Shown: positions 40,542 through 49,061 of the stretch, one piece after another
How the letters are laid out: each line of letters starts with the position of its first letter
Numbering within the stretch: position 1 is the first letter of the stretch
From: Streptomyces sp. TRM70350
Lineage (GTDB): Bacteria > Actinomycetota > Actinomycetes > Streptomycetales > Streptomycetaceae
Assembly: GCF_019219825.1 (NCBI RefSeq)
Contig: NZ_JAHUXH010000032.1
Span: 16,147-80,146 of the forward strand
Direction of reading: 5' to 3'
DNA: 64,000 nucleotides
Notes under the pieces: generated by a model
Told to the model about the DNA's origin: nothing
The model's input: the letters and a program-made list of their open reading frames with translations, nothing else
Database searches by the model: none
Program-made: the position numbers and the translations under genes

Positions 40542-41819
40542 TTACCGGCAGCCGTCCTCGGCGGCGGTCTTCCCGCTGAACGTGGGCGCCGGGGAAACCG
40601 GGGCCAGGAGGGAATCGGCGTACTCCCCGTAACCGTCCGACTGCGAATCCGCACCCCCGCTCCCCTCCGAGGAGCTTTCGCGGAAATCCAGCACGGCCTT
40701 CCCCGAGACCCGCACCGGGGCGTCGGTGCGCAACCGCTCGAAGAGCCGCTCGGCTTCGGGTTCCCTCAACTGGTCGCGATTGGCATTGCGGGCATAGGAC
40801 TCCCGCGGCACTGTCAGGAACTGCACGCGTTCCGTGGGAATGTCGCGCAGCCCACGGACAAGGTCGTACAAACCGCGCAGACTTGCCAGCCCCGGGTCCG
40901 TGGTGAGCGACGAGGTGGCCGCGTCCAGCACGGGGTACAGCTTCACGGGATTCAGCAGTACGTCACTGCCGCGCAGCTTCTGCACCAGCGCCGCGAGGAA
41001 TCGCTGCTGGCGCTCCATCCGGTCGGTGTCGCTGCCGTCGCCGAGGGACTTGCGGGCGCGGACGTAGCCGAGGGCCTGCTCGCCGTCGAGCGTCACGGTG
41101 CCCGCGGGCAGCCGGAGCTTGGCCTCCTTGTCGACGATCGGCTCGGCCAGGCAGATCCGTACGCCGCCGACGGCGTCGACCAGCTTCTTGAACCCGCTGA
41201 AGTCGACGACCGCGTGATGGTCGATCCGGATGTCCGTCATCCGCTCGACGGTACGGATCGTGCAGGCCGAACCGCCCGTCTCGAAGGCGTGGTTGAACAT
41301 CGCGAACACCGGGTCGGTGCGGCTGCCGTCCGGGCGCCGGCAGCTCGGGACGTCCACCATCAGGTCGCGGGGGATCGAGACGGCGGTGGCGCTGCGGCGC
41401 CCGGCCGACAGATGCAACAGGATGGTGGTGTCGGACCGCTCGGTCCCGGTGTCCCGCCCGTACGTGCGGTTGCCCGCCCCGGCCCGTGAGTCCGACCCGA
41501 CGAGCAGGATGTTCTGCGCGCCCCGCACCAGCGCGGTGGGCCGCTCCCGCTCGTAGCGCGCGAGCTCGGCGGCCGCGGCCTCGTCGGGCGTGATGTTCCC
41601 GTCGAGCTTGGCGTACACGATCCACCCGGCGGCCAGCGCGCCCGCGACGACCGCCGCGACCCCCGCCGTGCCGCCCCGTATCCAGCGCCGCCGGCGTCGG
41701 CGTATGAGCCCGTCGCCGGTCGCCGACACCCCGGCGCCCGGCCCGAGAACCACCGCCGGCGTGTCGTCGTCCGGACCCCCGGATGGCATGCCTGCGGTGT
41801 CCCTCACGACGGAATCCAC
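40542..41819 (-). CDS. LCP family protein
   Basis: A 425-residue LCP protein. A short cytoplasmic segment with a run of Arg (LIRRRRRRWIRG) precedes one helix (GVAAVVAGALAAGWIVY). The LCP domain contains QNILLVGSDSRAG, AVSIPRDLMVDVPSC, FAMFNHAFETGGSAC, IDHHAVVDFSGFKKLVDAVGG, LDGEQALGYVRARKS and DTDRMERQQRFLAAL. It ends in a Ser/Gly-rich tail without a recognisable LytR_C domain. The start is a GTG at 41819 with a poor ribosome site. ATG 41789 is an alternative. From memory, the M. tuberculosis lcp1 gene also lies beside the TIGR03089 gene. Confidence 0.88.
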   Translation of the reverse strand: MDSVVRDTAGMPSGGPDDDTPAVVLGPGAGVSATGDGLIRRRRRRWIRGGTAGVAAVVAGALAAGWIVYAKLDGNITPDEAAAAELARYERERPTALVRGAQNILLVGSDSRAGAGNRTYGRDTGTERSDTTILLHLSAGRRSATAVSIPRDLMVDVPSCRRPDGSRTDPVFAMFNHAFETGGSACTIRTVERMTDIRIDHHAVVDFSGFKKLVDAVGGVRICLAEPIVDKEAKLRLPAGTVTLDGEQALGYVRARKSLGDGSDTDRMERQQRFLAALVQKLRGSDVLLNPVKLYPVLDAATSSLTTDPGLASLRGLYDLVRGLRDIPTERVQFLTVPRESYARNANRDQLREPEAERLFERLRTDAPVRVSGKAVLDFRESSSEGSGGADSQSDGYGEYADSLLAPVSPAPTFSGKTAAEDGCR

Positions 41820-41966
41820 CCCTCATGGAGTCTTGTGACACTGCTCCTACGACCATGACCCGGACGGGGTGGGGGCGCGGGTGGGGGTGGGCTGAACGGG
41901 TGAGGCGACCGGCCGCAACGGCGCCGCGGACCACCGACGGCACATCGCGGCCCTCCAGCGGAGCGC

Positions 41967-42722
41967 TCAGCGGGCCGTCGCCGTGACGCGCTCGGCCTCG
42001 ATCCGCTTGGCCAGGGACTCGCCGTCCAGCCGGTCCAGGTTCCGGCACAGCACCACGGACCCGCCGATGGCGAGCGGCGCGTACAGCCCGGCGCTGAGGC
42101 CCTCCCAGGTGTCGTACGGCAGTGCGGACAGGATCCGCGATCCGGGCCCCGTCAGATCCAGCCCGGGCGCGTCGCCCGCCGCCCGCTCCACGACCTCCGC
42201 CGCGGTGTACTCCGCCCCGGCCACGATCAGCGCGGGCGCCTCCGGGTCCACCGGCGCGTACGGCGTGAACCGGTCGCCGTGACTCGGCACGTCCACGGCG
42301 TAGTCGGCGTACCCCTCCGGCGGCGACGGGAAGCGCCGCCCCAGCGGTGCCAGCGACAGCGCGTACCGCTCGCCGCGGCAGGCGAGCCCGTCCTCGAACC
42401 GGCCGGGCCCGGCCACCACGAAGTCCGCCCAGGCCGGATCGCCGTCCATGTCCGCGAGCACGCCGACCGACGAACACGCCAGCAGCCACACCGCCGTCTG
42501 CCAATGCGCGGGCAGCAGCAGCGCCACCCGGTCGCCGGGCTCGGCCGACAGTCCGTCCTGGATCAGGTTCGCCGTCTTGGCCACCCAATTGGCGAAGGTG
42601 GCCACGGACAGTTCGACCCGTTCTCCGGTGGCGTCGTCGTAGAACGTGACCAGGGGGCGCGCGGGGTCCGCGGCGAGCGCGGAACGCAGCAGGTCGGCAG
42701 GGGTGCGATCGGTGGCGTTCAC
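41967..42722 (-). CDS. TIGR03089 family protein (AMP-binding-like)
   Basis: A 251-residue protein related to the N-terminal part of acyl-CoA synthetases/AMP-binding enzymes (VTFYDDATGERVELSVATFA, NWVAKTANLIQDGLSAEPGD, VALLLPAHWQTAVWLLAC). It lacks the C-terminal half with the catalytic Lys and the ATP P-loop signature, which is the definition of TIGR03089. Its function is unknown. The GTG at 42722 is chosen as family proteins start near NATDRTPADLL. It is conserved beside an LCP gene in actinobacteria (from memory), which suggests an envelope link. Confidence 0.85.
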   Translation of the reverse strand: MNATDRTPADLLRSALAADPARPLVTFYDDATGERVELSVATFANWVAKTANLIQDGLSAEPGDRVALLLPAHWQTAVWLLACSSVGVLADMDGDPAWADFVVAGPGRFEDGLACRGERYALSLAPLGRRFPSPPEGYADYAVDVPSHGDRFTPYAPVDPEAPALIVAGAEYTAAEVVERAAGDAPGLDLTGPGSRILSALPYDTWEGLSAGLYAPLAIGGSVVLCRNLDRLDGESLAKRIEAERVTATAR

Positions 42723-42827
42723 CTGCGCAAGCGTACGCGCGCGGCCGGGCGCGCATCGAGTGGCGGGGCCACCGGTTCGGGCGAATCCGCCCCGACGGCA
42801 CGTCAATTCCCCGATGGACAGATTTAT

Positions 42828-44219
42828 ATGACTATGCCCAGTATCAGGGGCATGCGTGGATTTCTTGCTTCCTCCATCGGCGTGACCTGTGCCGCCGCCC
42901 TCGCCCTGCCGCTGACCCTGCCCGTGACCACGGCGACCGCGTTCCCGGCGCCGAGCGCGGCGGCCGGGACGAGGGCCGCCGACCCGTCCGTCCAGCCCGG
43001 CATCCCCGGCAGTACCCAGTCGCTGCCGCTGGTTCCTCTGGCCGGTGAGCGTGCCGAGGGCGCGCCCGGCGCGCAGGGCCTGCCCCGCCGGGACGTACGG
43101 CGTTTCTCGCTCGTCGGCGTCGCCTGGGACGACCCGGACACCGAACTCCACGGCCGCGTCCAGGTCCGTACGCGTGCGGTGGGCACCGGCGCCTGGTCCG
43201 GCTGGCAGGACGTCGAGACCCACAACGCCGACCACGGCCCCGACCCGGGCACCAGCGAACACTCCTCCGGCCGGCTCCGTGGCGCCACCGCGCCGTTGTG
43301 GGTGGGGGACTCCGACGGCGTGGAGGTACGGGTCCTGCCCGAGACCTCCTCGCGTACGGCCGCCCCGCTCCCCTCAGGCCTCCGCCTCGAACTCGTGGAC
43401 CCCGGCCGGGCGGACACCGCCCGCGGTGCCGATGACGATCCCCCGCTGACCGGTCCCCTCAGCGCCGAGACGACCGCGGCCTCGGAGGCCAACGCCCTGC
43501 TCGCGCCGCTCGGCGCCACCAAGATCCCGGCCCTGGACCGGGCGGACACCGAGGACGAGATGTTCGTGCTGCGGGCCCCCGAGTTGACGGCGGAACAGCT
43601 GGCCGAGCCGTACATCGGCCCGCGCCCGGGCATCACCACCCGGCGCGGCTGGGGCGCCGACGAGAGTCTGCGCGAGAAGGAGTTCCTGTACACGAAGCAG
43701 GTCAAGGTGGCCTTCGTGCACCACACCGCCACCGGGAACAACTACACCTGCGCACAGGCGCCGTCCGTCATCCGCAGTATTTACCGCTACCACGTGGTGA
43801 GCATGGGCTGGCGGGACATCGGCTACAACTTCCTCGTCGACAAGTGCGGAAACATCTACGAGGGGCGTGCCGGGGGCGTGGCGGAGCCGGTCATGGGGGC
43901 GCACACCCTCGGTTTCAACCACGACAGCATGGGGATCGCCGTCCTCGGCACGTTCAACTCCACCTCACCGCCCACGGCGACGGTGGAGGCCATCGGGCAG
44001 TTGACGGCCTGGAAGCTGGGCCTCTTCGGGGGCGATCCGGGGGGCAAGACATATCTCAAGTCCGGGGGTGGCAACCTCTACAAAAAAGGTACGAACGTAC
44101 GACTGAACGTGATCTCCGGCCACAAGGACGGTTTCCTGACGGACTGCCCAGGAGAGCTCCTGTACGGCAAGCTCGGATCCATCCGGTCGCAGGCGTCAAG
44201 CCTCCAGGGGCGGCCCTGA
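42828..44219 (+). CDS. Exported N-acetylmuramoyl-L-alanine amidase (PGRP/amidase_2 family)
   Basis: A 463-residue secreted protein. A signal peptide is visible (FLASSIGVTCAAALALPLTL ... AFPAPS), followed by a beta-rich domain of about 200 residues (RRFSLVGVAWDDPDTELHGR). The C-terminal PGRP/T7-lysozyme-like domain begins ITTRRGWGADES. Zinc and catalytic features are VKVAFVHHTATGN, the Tyr in DIGYNFLVDKCGNIYEGR and GHKDGFLTDCPG. It should cleave the amide between MurNAc and the stem peptide. Three nearby in-frame ATGs (42828, 42834, 42852) leave the exact start open. It is divergent from the TIGR03089 gene. Confidence 0.9.
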   Translation: MTMPSIRGMRGFLASSIGVTCAAALALPLTLPVTTATAFPAPSAAAGTRAADPSVQPGIPGSTQSLPLVPLAGERAEGAPGAQGLPRRDVRRFSLVGVAWDDPDTELHGRVQVRTRAVGTGAWSGWQDVETHNADHGPDPGTSEHSSGRLRGATAPLWVGDSDGVEVRVLPETSSRTAAPLPSGLRLELVDPGRADTARGADDDPPLTGPLSAETTAASEANALLAPLGATKIPALDRADTEDEMFVLRAPELTAEQLAEPYIGPRPGITTRRGWGADESLREKEFLYTKQVKVAFVHHTATGNNYTCAQAPSVIRSIYRYHVVSMGWRDIGYNFLVDKCGNIYEGRAGGVAEPVMGAHTLGFNHDSMGIAVLGTFNSTSPPTATVEAIGQLTAWKLGLFGGDPGGKTYLKSGGGNLYKKGTNVRLNVISGHKDGFLTDCPGELLYGKLGSIRSQASSLQGRP

Positions 44220-44346
44220 GGGGCCGGAGGGTGTGGGGCGGGGGCCTGTGGCGTACGACGGGGGCGAAGGCGAAGTGTTCAGTGGGGGGCTTTCGGTGAG
44301 GGCGTACGGCCGTCGAGGGCACCGGACAACGGTCTGCATACACTGG

Positions 44347-44370
44347 CCGGCCGAAAGACAGTTCGGCCGG
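44347..44370 (+). promoter_or_regulatory. Stem-loop in the leader of the sugar nucleotidyltransferase gene
   Basis: A perfect 9-bp stem CCGGCCGAA / TTCGGCCGG with loop AGACAG lies 25 bp before the GTG at 44396. TACACT at 44338-44343 could be the -10, so the hairpin would form at the very 5' end of the mRNA. Confidence 0.4.
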
Positions 44371-44395
44371 TCCCGGCAGGAAGCAGAGACGACAG

Positions 44396-45478
44396 GTGAC
44401 AGAAGCGATCCTCCTGGTCGGCGGCAAGGGCACCCGGCTGCGCCCGCTCACGGTGCACACGCCCAAGCCGATGGTCAGGGCGGCGGGGGTGCCGTTCCTC
44501 ACGCATCAGCTGGCGCGGGCGAGGGCGGCGGGGGTGGAGCACATCGTGCTCGCCACGTCCTATCTGGCGGAGGTCTTCGAGCCGTACTTCGGGGACGGCG
44601 CCTCGCTGGGACTGCACATCGAGTACGTCACGGAGGAGGAGCCACTCGGCACGGGCGGGGCGATCCGGAACGTGGCGTCGCGGCTGCACTCCGGTCCTGA
44701 GGATCCGGTACTCGTCTTCAACGGGGACATTCTGACGGGGCTGGACATCAGGGCGTTGGTGCGGACGCACGAGACGACGGGGGCGGATGTCTCCCTGCAT
44801 CTGACGCAGGTGACGGACCCTCGGGCGTACGGGCTGGTGCCCACGGACGAGACGGGGCGGGTGACGGCGTTCCTGGAGAAGCCGCAGACGCCGGAGGAGA
44901 TCGTCACCGACCAGATCAACGCGGGGGCGTACGTCTTCCGGCGCTCGGTGATCGACACGATTCCGGTGGGCAGGCCGGTGTCCGTGGAACGCGAGACCTT
45001 CCCGGATCTGCTGTCGGCGGGGGCGCACTTGCAGGGGATGGTCGACTCCACGTACTGGCTGGACCTGGGCACGCCGGCGGCGTTCGTACGGGGCTCGGCG
45101 GACCTGGTGCTGGGCCGGGCGCCGTCTCCGGCGGTGCCGGGACGCTGTGGTGACCGCCTTGTCCTTCCTACGGCGAGGGTGGCGCCGGACGCGAAACTCG
45201 CCGGCGGCACGGTGGTGGGCGAGGGGGCGTTCGTGGCGGAGGGCGCGCGGGTGTTCGGGAGCACGATCCTGCCGGGCGCGGTGATCGAGCCGGGCGCCGT
45301 CATCACCGACTCCCTCATCGGCACCCGGGCGCGCGTCGGGCAACGCTCCGTCCTGACCGGGGCGGTCATCGGTGATGGCGCGGTGGTCGGTCCGGACAAC
45401 GAACTCCGGGAGGGGGCGCGGGTGTGGTGCGATGCCCGGATTCCGGGGGGTGCGGTGCGGTTCTCGTCGGATCAGTAG
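44396..45478 (+). CDS. manC: NDP-sugar pyrophosphorylase, probable mannose-1-phosphate guanylyltransferase
   Basis: A 360-residue two-domain nucleotidyltransferase. The N-terminal GT-A-like domain has the pyrophosphorylase signature ILLVGGKGTRLRPLTVHTPKPM, then EEPLGTGGAIRNV, FNGDILTGLD and DQINAGAYVF. The C-terminal left-handed beta-helix has hexapeptide repeats (VAPDAKLAGGTVVGEGAFV ... VIGDGAVVGPDNEL). This fits GDP-mannose synthesis from mannose-1-phosphate and GTP, consistent with manB and manA in the window. Glucose-1-phosphate enzymes look similar, so the sugar is inferred. The start is GTG after GACGACAG. Confidence 0.85.
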   Translation: MTEAILLVGGKGTRLRPLTVHTPKPMVRAAGVPFLTHQLARARAAGVEHIVLATSYLAEVFEPYFGDGASLGLHIEYVTEEEPLGTGGAIRNVASRLHSGPEDPVLVFNGDILTGLDIRALVRTHETTGADVSLHLTQVTDPRAYGLVPTDETGRVTAFLEKPQTPEEIVTDQINAGAYVFRRSVIDTIPVGRPVSVERETFPDLLSAGAHLQGMVDSTYWLDLGTPAAFVRGSADLVLGRAPSPAVPGRCGDRLVLPTARVAPDAKLAGGTVVGEGAFVAEGARVFGSTILPGAVIEPGAVITDSLIGTRARVGQRSVLTGAVIGDGAVVGPDNELREGARVWCDARIPGGAVRFSSDQ

Positions 45479-45540
45479 GGCTGGGGTTGGGCCGGGTGCC
45501 TGCGGCTGTCGCCGTGGTGGCGGCCGCAGCGCGCGCAGCT

Positions 45541-45680
45541 GCGGGCAGTCGTGCCGCTGGGGCGGCACGGGTAGGGCGCAGCGGCACCCCGTCGCGCCGG
45601 GTTGCGCAACGCGCCTGCGTCAGCCAATGGCACCTGTCGCGCCGGGTTGCGCAACGCCCCTGCGCAGCCCGCGCAGCGCA
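45541..45680. repeat. 45-bp direct repeat and hairpin between convergent genes
   Basis: GTCGCGCCGGGTTGCGCAAC occurs at 45591 and again at 45636. The period is 45 bp and similarity continues for about 29 bp per unit. Just upstream, GTGCCGC-TGGG-GCGGCAC forms a hairpin. The 208-bp gap between the nucleotidyltransferase and glycosylase genes consists mostly of this material. Confidence 0.7.
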
Positions 45681-45686
45681 GGGCGC

Positions 45687-46691
45687 CTACCAGCGCCCGA
45701 TGTCCCCCCGAGGCATCTTCGGTGCCCTCCTCGGCGGTACCCTCCCGCTCAGCAGGATCAGGCGAGCCGCGCGATGGCGTTGCCCGGCGTAGGGCTCCAG
45801 CAGGGACAGCATCACGGAGTCGTCCGCGTCCCGGTCCCCGGCCAGCGCCCACCCCACGATCCCCGGCAGATGCAGATCCCCCACGGTCACCTCGTCCGGC
45901 GCCCCATGGCTGCGCTGCACGGTCTCCGCCGACGTCCACGGCCCCACCCCCGGCACCAGCTCCAACCGAGCCCGCGCGGCCCCGGGCTCCATCCCCGCCG
46001 CCTGCTCCAGCCGCGCGGCGACCCGTACCGCCCGCAGGATCGTGGACGCCCGCTTGTCGTCGACCCCGGCCCGGTGCCATTCCCAGGAGGGGATCAGCGC
46101 CCAGGTCCGCGGCGGTGGCATGACCCACATCCGCCCGGGCACCGGCCCCGGCGCCGGTTCCCCGAACTTCCGTACGAGCAACCGCCACGCCCGATACGCC
46201 TCGTCGGTCGTGACCTTCTGCTCCAGGACCGAGGGAATCAGGGACTCAAGGACCAGCCCGCTCCGCGTCAGCCGCAGGCCGGGCCGCCGATGCCGGGCCA
46301 GCGCGACGATGCGATGCCGGGGCGCGAAGAGGGAGGGGTCGTCCGAGGCCCCGAGCAGGTCGGGAAGCTGGTCGAGGAGCCAGTCCGCGCCGGGGCCCCA
46401 TGCCTCGCCCCGCACCTGCGTGCCATGCGCCGACACCCGCAACGTTCCCGGCCCGGCCGGTGTGAGGCACGCGCGCCACACCGACCCGTCCGGCGTTGTC
46501 CGGAAGGTCGGATCCCCGGGGCCCCGCCGCAACGGACCCAGCACCAGCCCGAGGTCCAGCGGCCCGTCCGGCACCCAGGTCCGGACCCGCCCCGCCGTCC
46601 GCGCCATCTGCCGCGGCACGCCCGCGGGCACGACGACCTCCCCACCGCGCACCGTCGTGCGGGTGGGGCGGGGAGCGAAACGTCCGGCCAC
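45687..46691 (-). CDS. DNA-3-methyladenine glycosylase II-like (HhH-GPD) protein
   Basis: A 334-residue protein with an HhH-GPD domain. The helix-hairpin-helix is ARLELVPGVGPWTSAETVQ, and the catalytic Asp should be in DEVTVGDLHLPGIVGWAL. The upstream half is beta-rich, as in AlkA-type enzymes. It would excise alkylated bases in base-excision repair. EQKVTTDEAYRAWRLLVRKFG is a typical core helix. No iron-sulfur Cys cluster is visible. The start is a GTG at 46691. It is divergent in function from its envelope-related neighbours and may be a single-gene unit. Confidence 0.88.
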   Translation of the reverse strand: MAGRFAPRPTRTTVRGGEVVVPAGVPRQMARTAGRVRTWVPDGPLDLGLVLGPLRRGPGDPTFRTTPDGSVWRACLTPAGPGTLRVSAHGTQVRGEAWGPGADWLLDQLPDLLGASDDPSLFAPRHRIVALARHRRPGLRLTRSGLVLESLIPSVLEQKVTTDEAYRAWRLLVRKFGEPAPGPVPGRMWVMPPPRTWALIPSWEWHRAGVDDKRASTILRAVRVAARLEQAAGMEPGAARARLELVPGVGPWTSAETVQRSHGAPDEVTVGDLHLPGIVGWALAGDRDADDSVMLSLLEPYAGQRHRAARLILLSGRVPPRRAPKMPRGDIGRW

Positions 46692-46750
46692 GAAGGTGAT
46701 CCCAGGGGTAGAGGGGCTGCCCTATGAGAGTAGGCGTCGGAGCGGCATGG

Positions 46751-48046
46751 TCACCGCACCTCGATGAACGTCCCCGCGTCCCGCTCCGGTCGCGGCCGCG
46801 GTTCCTCCGCCGGGTGGCCGACCGCCACCGCGCCCATGGGATCCCAGTCCGCGGGCAGCCGCAGTACCTCGCGCACCACGTCCCGGCAGAACATCGTCGA
46901 CGACACCCACGCCGAGCCCAGCCGCTCCCCGGCCAGCGCCACCAGGAAGTTCTGTACGCCCGCCCCGGCGGCGACCACGAACATCTCCCGCTCGGCCCCG
47001 TCCCGCCGCGCGTCCCCGTAGGTGTGGGAGCCGTCCATGACCAGGCAGGGGACCACCAGGTACGGCGCGTTGCGCAGCACGTCCCCGCGGCGTACCCGCT
47101 TGGCGATGGACTCCTCCGTCTTGCCGTCCCGCCGCAGGTCCGCGATCCAGGCGTCCCGCATGGCGTCCAGCAGCCCGGTCCGCGACGCGGGAGACTCCAG
47201 CAGGACGAAACGCCACGGCGTCGTGTGGTGCGGCGCCGGTGCCGTCACGGCCGCGGCCACGGCTCGGCGTACCGCGCCGGGGTCCACGGGCTCGTCCGTG
47301 AAGGACCGGACCGTACGCCGCTGGGTCACCGCCTCGCGCACCGCCTCCGACGTGCCGAGCCGGAACATGTCGTCACGTGCGCCCCGTACCAATGCCCGCG
47401 CTCCTTCCCCGTCCCCCTCGGCCACCGCGTGCGGCAGACCGCGTACGACCGCGACCGGCAGCCCGGCCGCCTTGCCCTTGACCAGGTCGCCCGCCGCGGC
47501 GAGCTCGTCGGCGGTGGCGACGACGGTGGCGCTGAGCGGATTGCCGTACGCGTCCGTGCCCCCGCGCAGATCGTCGAGTACGCGCACGCCGGCGGCGCCG
47601 ATCGCCACATCGGTGAGCCCCGAGCGCCAGGGGCGCCCGAAGGTGTCGGTGACGATCACGCCGACGTTGACGCCCAGGGTGTCGCGCAGTCCGCTCCGGA
47701 TCGCGCGCGCGGACGCGTCCGGGTCCTTGGGCAGCAACAGCACCGTCCCGGTGGGCGTGTTGGAGGCGTCGACGCCTGCGGCCGCCATGATCAGGCCCTG
47801 GCGGTTCTCGACGATGCGCAGGGGCCCGCGCCGGGCCACCACCCGTACCGTCTCGGCGTCGATCGCGGCCTCCCGGTCGTCCGCCTGGACGATCCGGCCC
47901 TCCGCCTTGGAGACGATCTTCGAGGTGACGAGGAGTACGTCCCCGTCGGCCAGCCCCGGTTCGGCGGCGGCGATCAGCTTGGCGAGGTCGTCCCCGGGCG
48001 CCACCTCGGGGAGGCCGGGGACCGCCCAGACGCGGTAGCCGGTCAT
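46751..48046 (-). CDS. fbiB: Coenzyme F420-0:L-glutamate ligase / nitroreductase fusion
   Basis: A 431-residue bifunctional F420 enzyme. Residues 1-245 are the CofE-like gamma-glutamyl ligase (VWAVPGLPEVAPGDDLAKLI; DVLLVTSKIVSKAEGR; GVIVTDTFGRPWRSGLTDVA). Residues 250-431 are an FMN-dependent nitroreductase-like domain (QRRTVRSFTDEPVDPGAVRR; PHHTTPWRFVLLESP), known to reduce dehydro-F420-0. Together they finish F420 and add glutamates. Its ATG overlaps the fbiA stop (ATGA), giving the coupled fbiA-fbiB pair found in most actinobacteria. Confidence 0.95.
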   Translation of the reverse strand: MTGYRVWAVPGLPEVAPGDDLAKLIAAAEPGLADGDVLLVTSKIVSKAEGRIVQADDREAAIDAETVRVVARRGPLRIVENRQGLIMAAAGVDASNTPTGTVLLLPKDPDASARAIRSGLRDTLGVNVGVIVTDTFGRPWRSGLTDVAIGAAGVRVLDDLRGGTDAYGNPLSATVVATADELAAAGDLVKGKAAGLPVAVVRGLPHAVAEGDGEGARALVRGARDDMFRLGTSEAVREAVTQRRTVRSFTDEPVDPGAVRRAVAAAVTAPAPHHTTPWRFVLLESPASRTGLLDAMRDAWIADLRRDGKTEESIAKRVRRGDVLRNAPYLVVPCLVMDGSHTYGDARRDGAEREMFVVAAGAGVQNFLVALAGERLGSAWVSSTMFCRDVVREVLRLPADWDPMGAVAVGHPAEEPRPRPERDAGTFIEVR

Positions 48047-49002
48047 GCGTCCCGCACCTCCTCGGCCAGCGCCAGCGCGTCGCGGGCCATCCGCGCGGCG
48101 GCCTCGTCGTCGGTCATCAGCAGGGGTACGGCCCGGCAGCGGATGCCCGCCGCCTCGACCCGCTCCACCGCGCTCGCGTCCACGGTGTCCACGAGCCAGC
48201 CGTCGAGCAGCCCCGAGCCGTAGTACTCGGCGACCGCCGCGGCCGTGGCCTCCACGCCGACCGCCGCGAGCACCTTGTCGGCCATCCCGCGCACCGGCGC
48301 GTCCCCGACGATGGGGGAGAGGCCGACCACCGGCACCCCGGCCTCGGCGATCGCCTCCCGGATGCCGGGCACGGCGAGGATCGTGCCGACCGAGACGACC
48401 GGGTTGGACGGCGGGAAGAGGATGACGTCGGCCTGCGCGAGCGCCTCCAGCACACCGGGTGCGGGCTTGGCCTGCTCGGCGCCGACCGGCACGACCGCCT
48501 CGGCGGGGACCGAGGCCCGCAGCCGTACCCAGTACTCCTGGAAGTGGATCGCCTTGCGCTCGCCGTCCAGTTCGACGGCCACGTGCGTCTCGACGCGGTC
48601 GTCCGTCATGGGGATGAGGCGGACGCCGGGCTGCCAGCGGTCGCACAGCGCCTCGGTGACCGCGCTCAGCGGGTAGCCCGCGCCGATCATCTGGGTCCGC
48701 ACGATGTGCGTGGCGAAGTCCCGGTCGCCGAGGCCGAACCACTCCGGCCCCACGCCGTACGCCGCGAGTTCCTCCTTGAGGTGGAAGGTCTCGTCGGCCC
48801 TTCCCCAGCCCTGCTCCTCGTTGATGCCGCCGCCGAGCGTGTACATCACCGTGTCGAGGTCCGGGCAGACCTTCAGCCCGAAGAGGTGGATGTCGTCACC
48901 GGTGTTGCCGATGACGGTGATGTCCGCGTCCGGCACGGCCCGCTTCAGACCGCGCAGGAACCGGGCACCACCGATGCCGCCTGCCAGAACCACAATGCGC
49001 AT
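48043..49002 (-). CDS. fbiA: Phosphoenolpyruvyl/lactyl-2-diphospho-5'-guanosine:Fo transferase
   Basis: A 319-residue CofD/FbiA protein that joins the activated three-carbon moiety to Fo to make (dehydro-)F420-0. Recognised are the N-terminal VVLAGGIGGARFLRGLKRA, VIGNTGDDIHLFGLKVCPDL, DTVMYTLGGGINEEQGWGR and LFPPSNPVVSVGTILAVPG. It is the first gene of the F420 pair. A 25-bp tandem duplication lies immediately before its start and at the end of the cysteine dioxygenase gene, close to where its promoter would be expected. Confidence 0.95.
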   Translation of the reverse strand: MRIVVLAGGIGGARFLRGLKRAVPDADITVIGNTGDDIHLFGLKVCPDLDTVMYTLGGGINEEQGWGRADETFHLKEELAAYGVGPEWFGLGDRDFATHIVRTQMIGAGYPLSAVTEALCDRWQPGVRLIPMTDDRVETHVAVELDGERKAIHFQEYWVRLRASVPAEAVVPVGAEQAKPAPGVLEALAQADVILFPPSNPVVSVGTILAVPGIREAIAEAGVPVVGLSPIVGDAPVRGMADKVLAAVGVEATAAAVAEYYGSGLLDGWLVDTVDASAVERVEAAGIRCRAVPLLMTDDEAAARMARDALALAEEVRDA

Positions 49003-49010
49003 GGGAGCCA

Positions 49011-49060
49011 GTGTTGCAGGCGGCTACGACAGCACGTGTTGCAGGCGGCTGCGACAACGC
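49011..49060. repeat. 25-bp tandem duplication
   Basis: GTGTTGCAGGCGGCTACGAC plus five bases (49011-49035) is repeated at 49036-49060 with two or three changes. It fills the 59-bp space between fbiA and the cysteine dioxygenase stop codon. Confidence 0.75.
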
Positions 49061-49061
49061 G

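Noticed and set aside
37341..41489. Plus-strand open frame of about 1380 codons opposite three LCP genes.
   Set aside because: It is a shadow of the real minus-strand genes in high-GC DNA, with Arg/Gly/Pro/His-biased composition and no recognisable domain.
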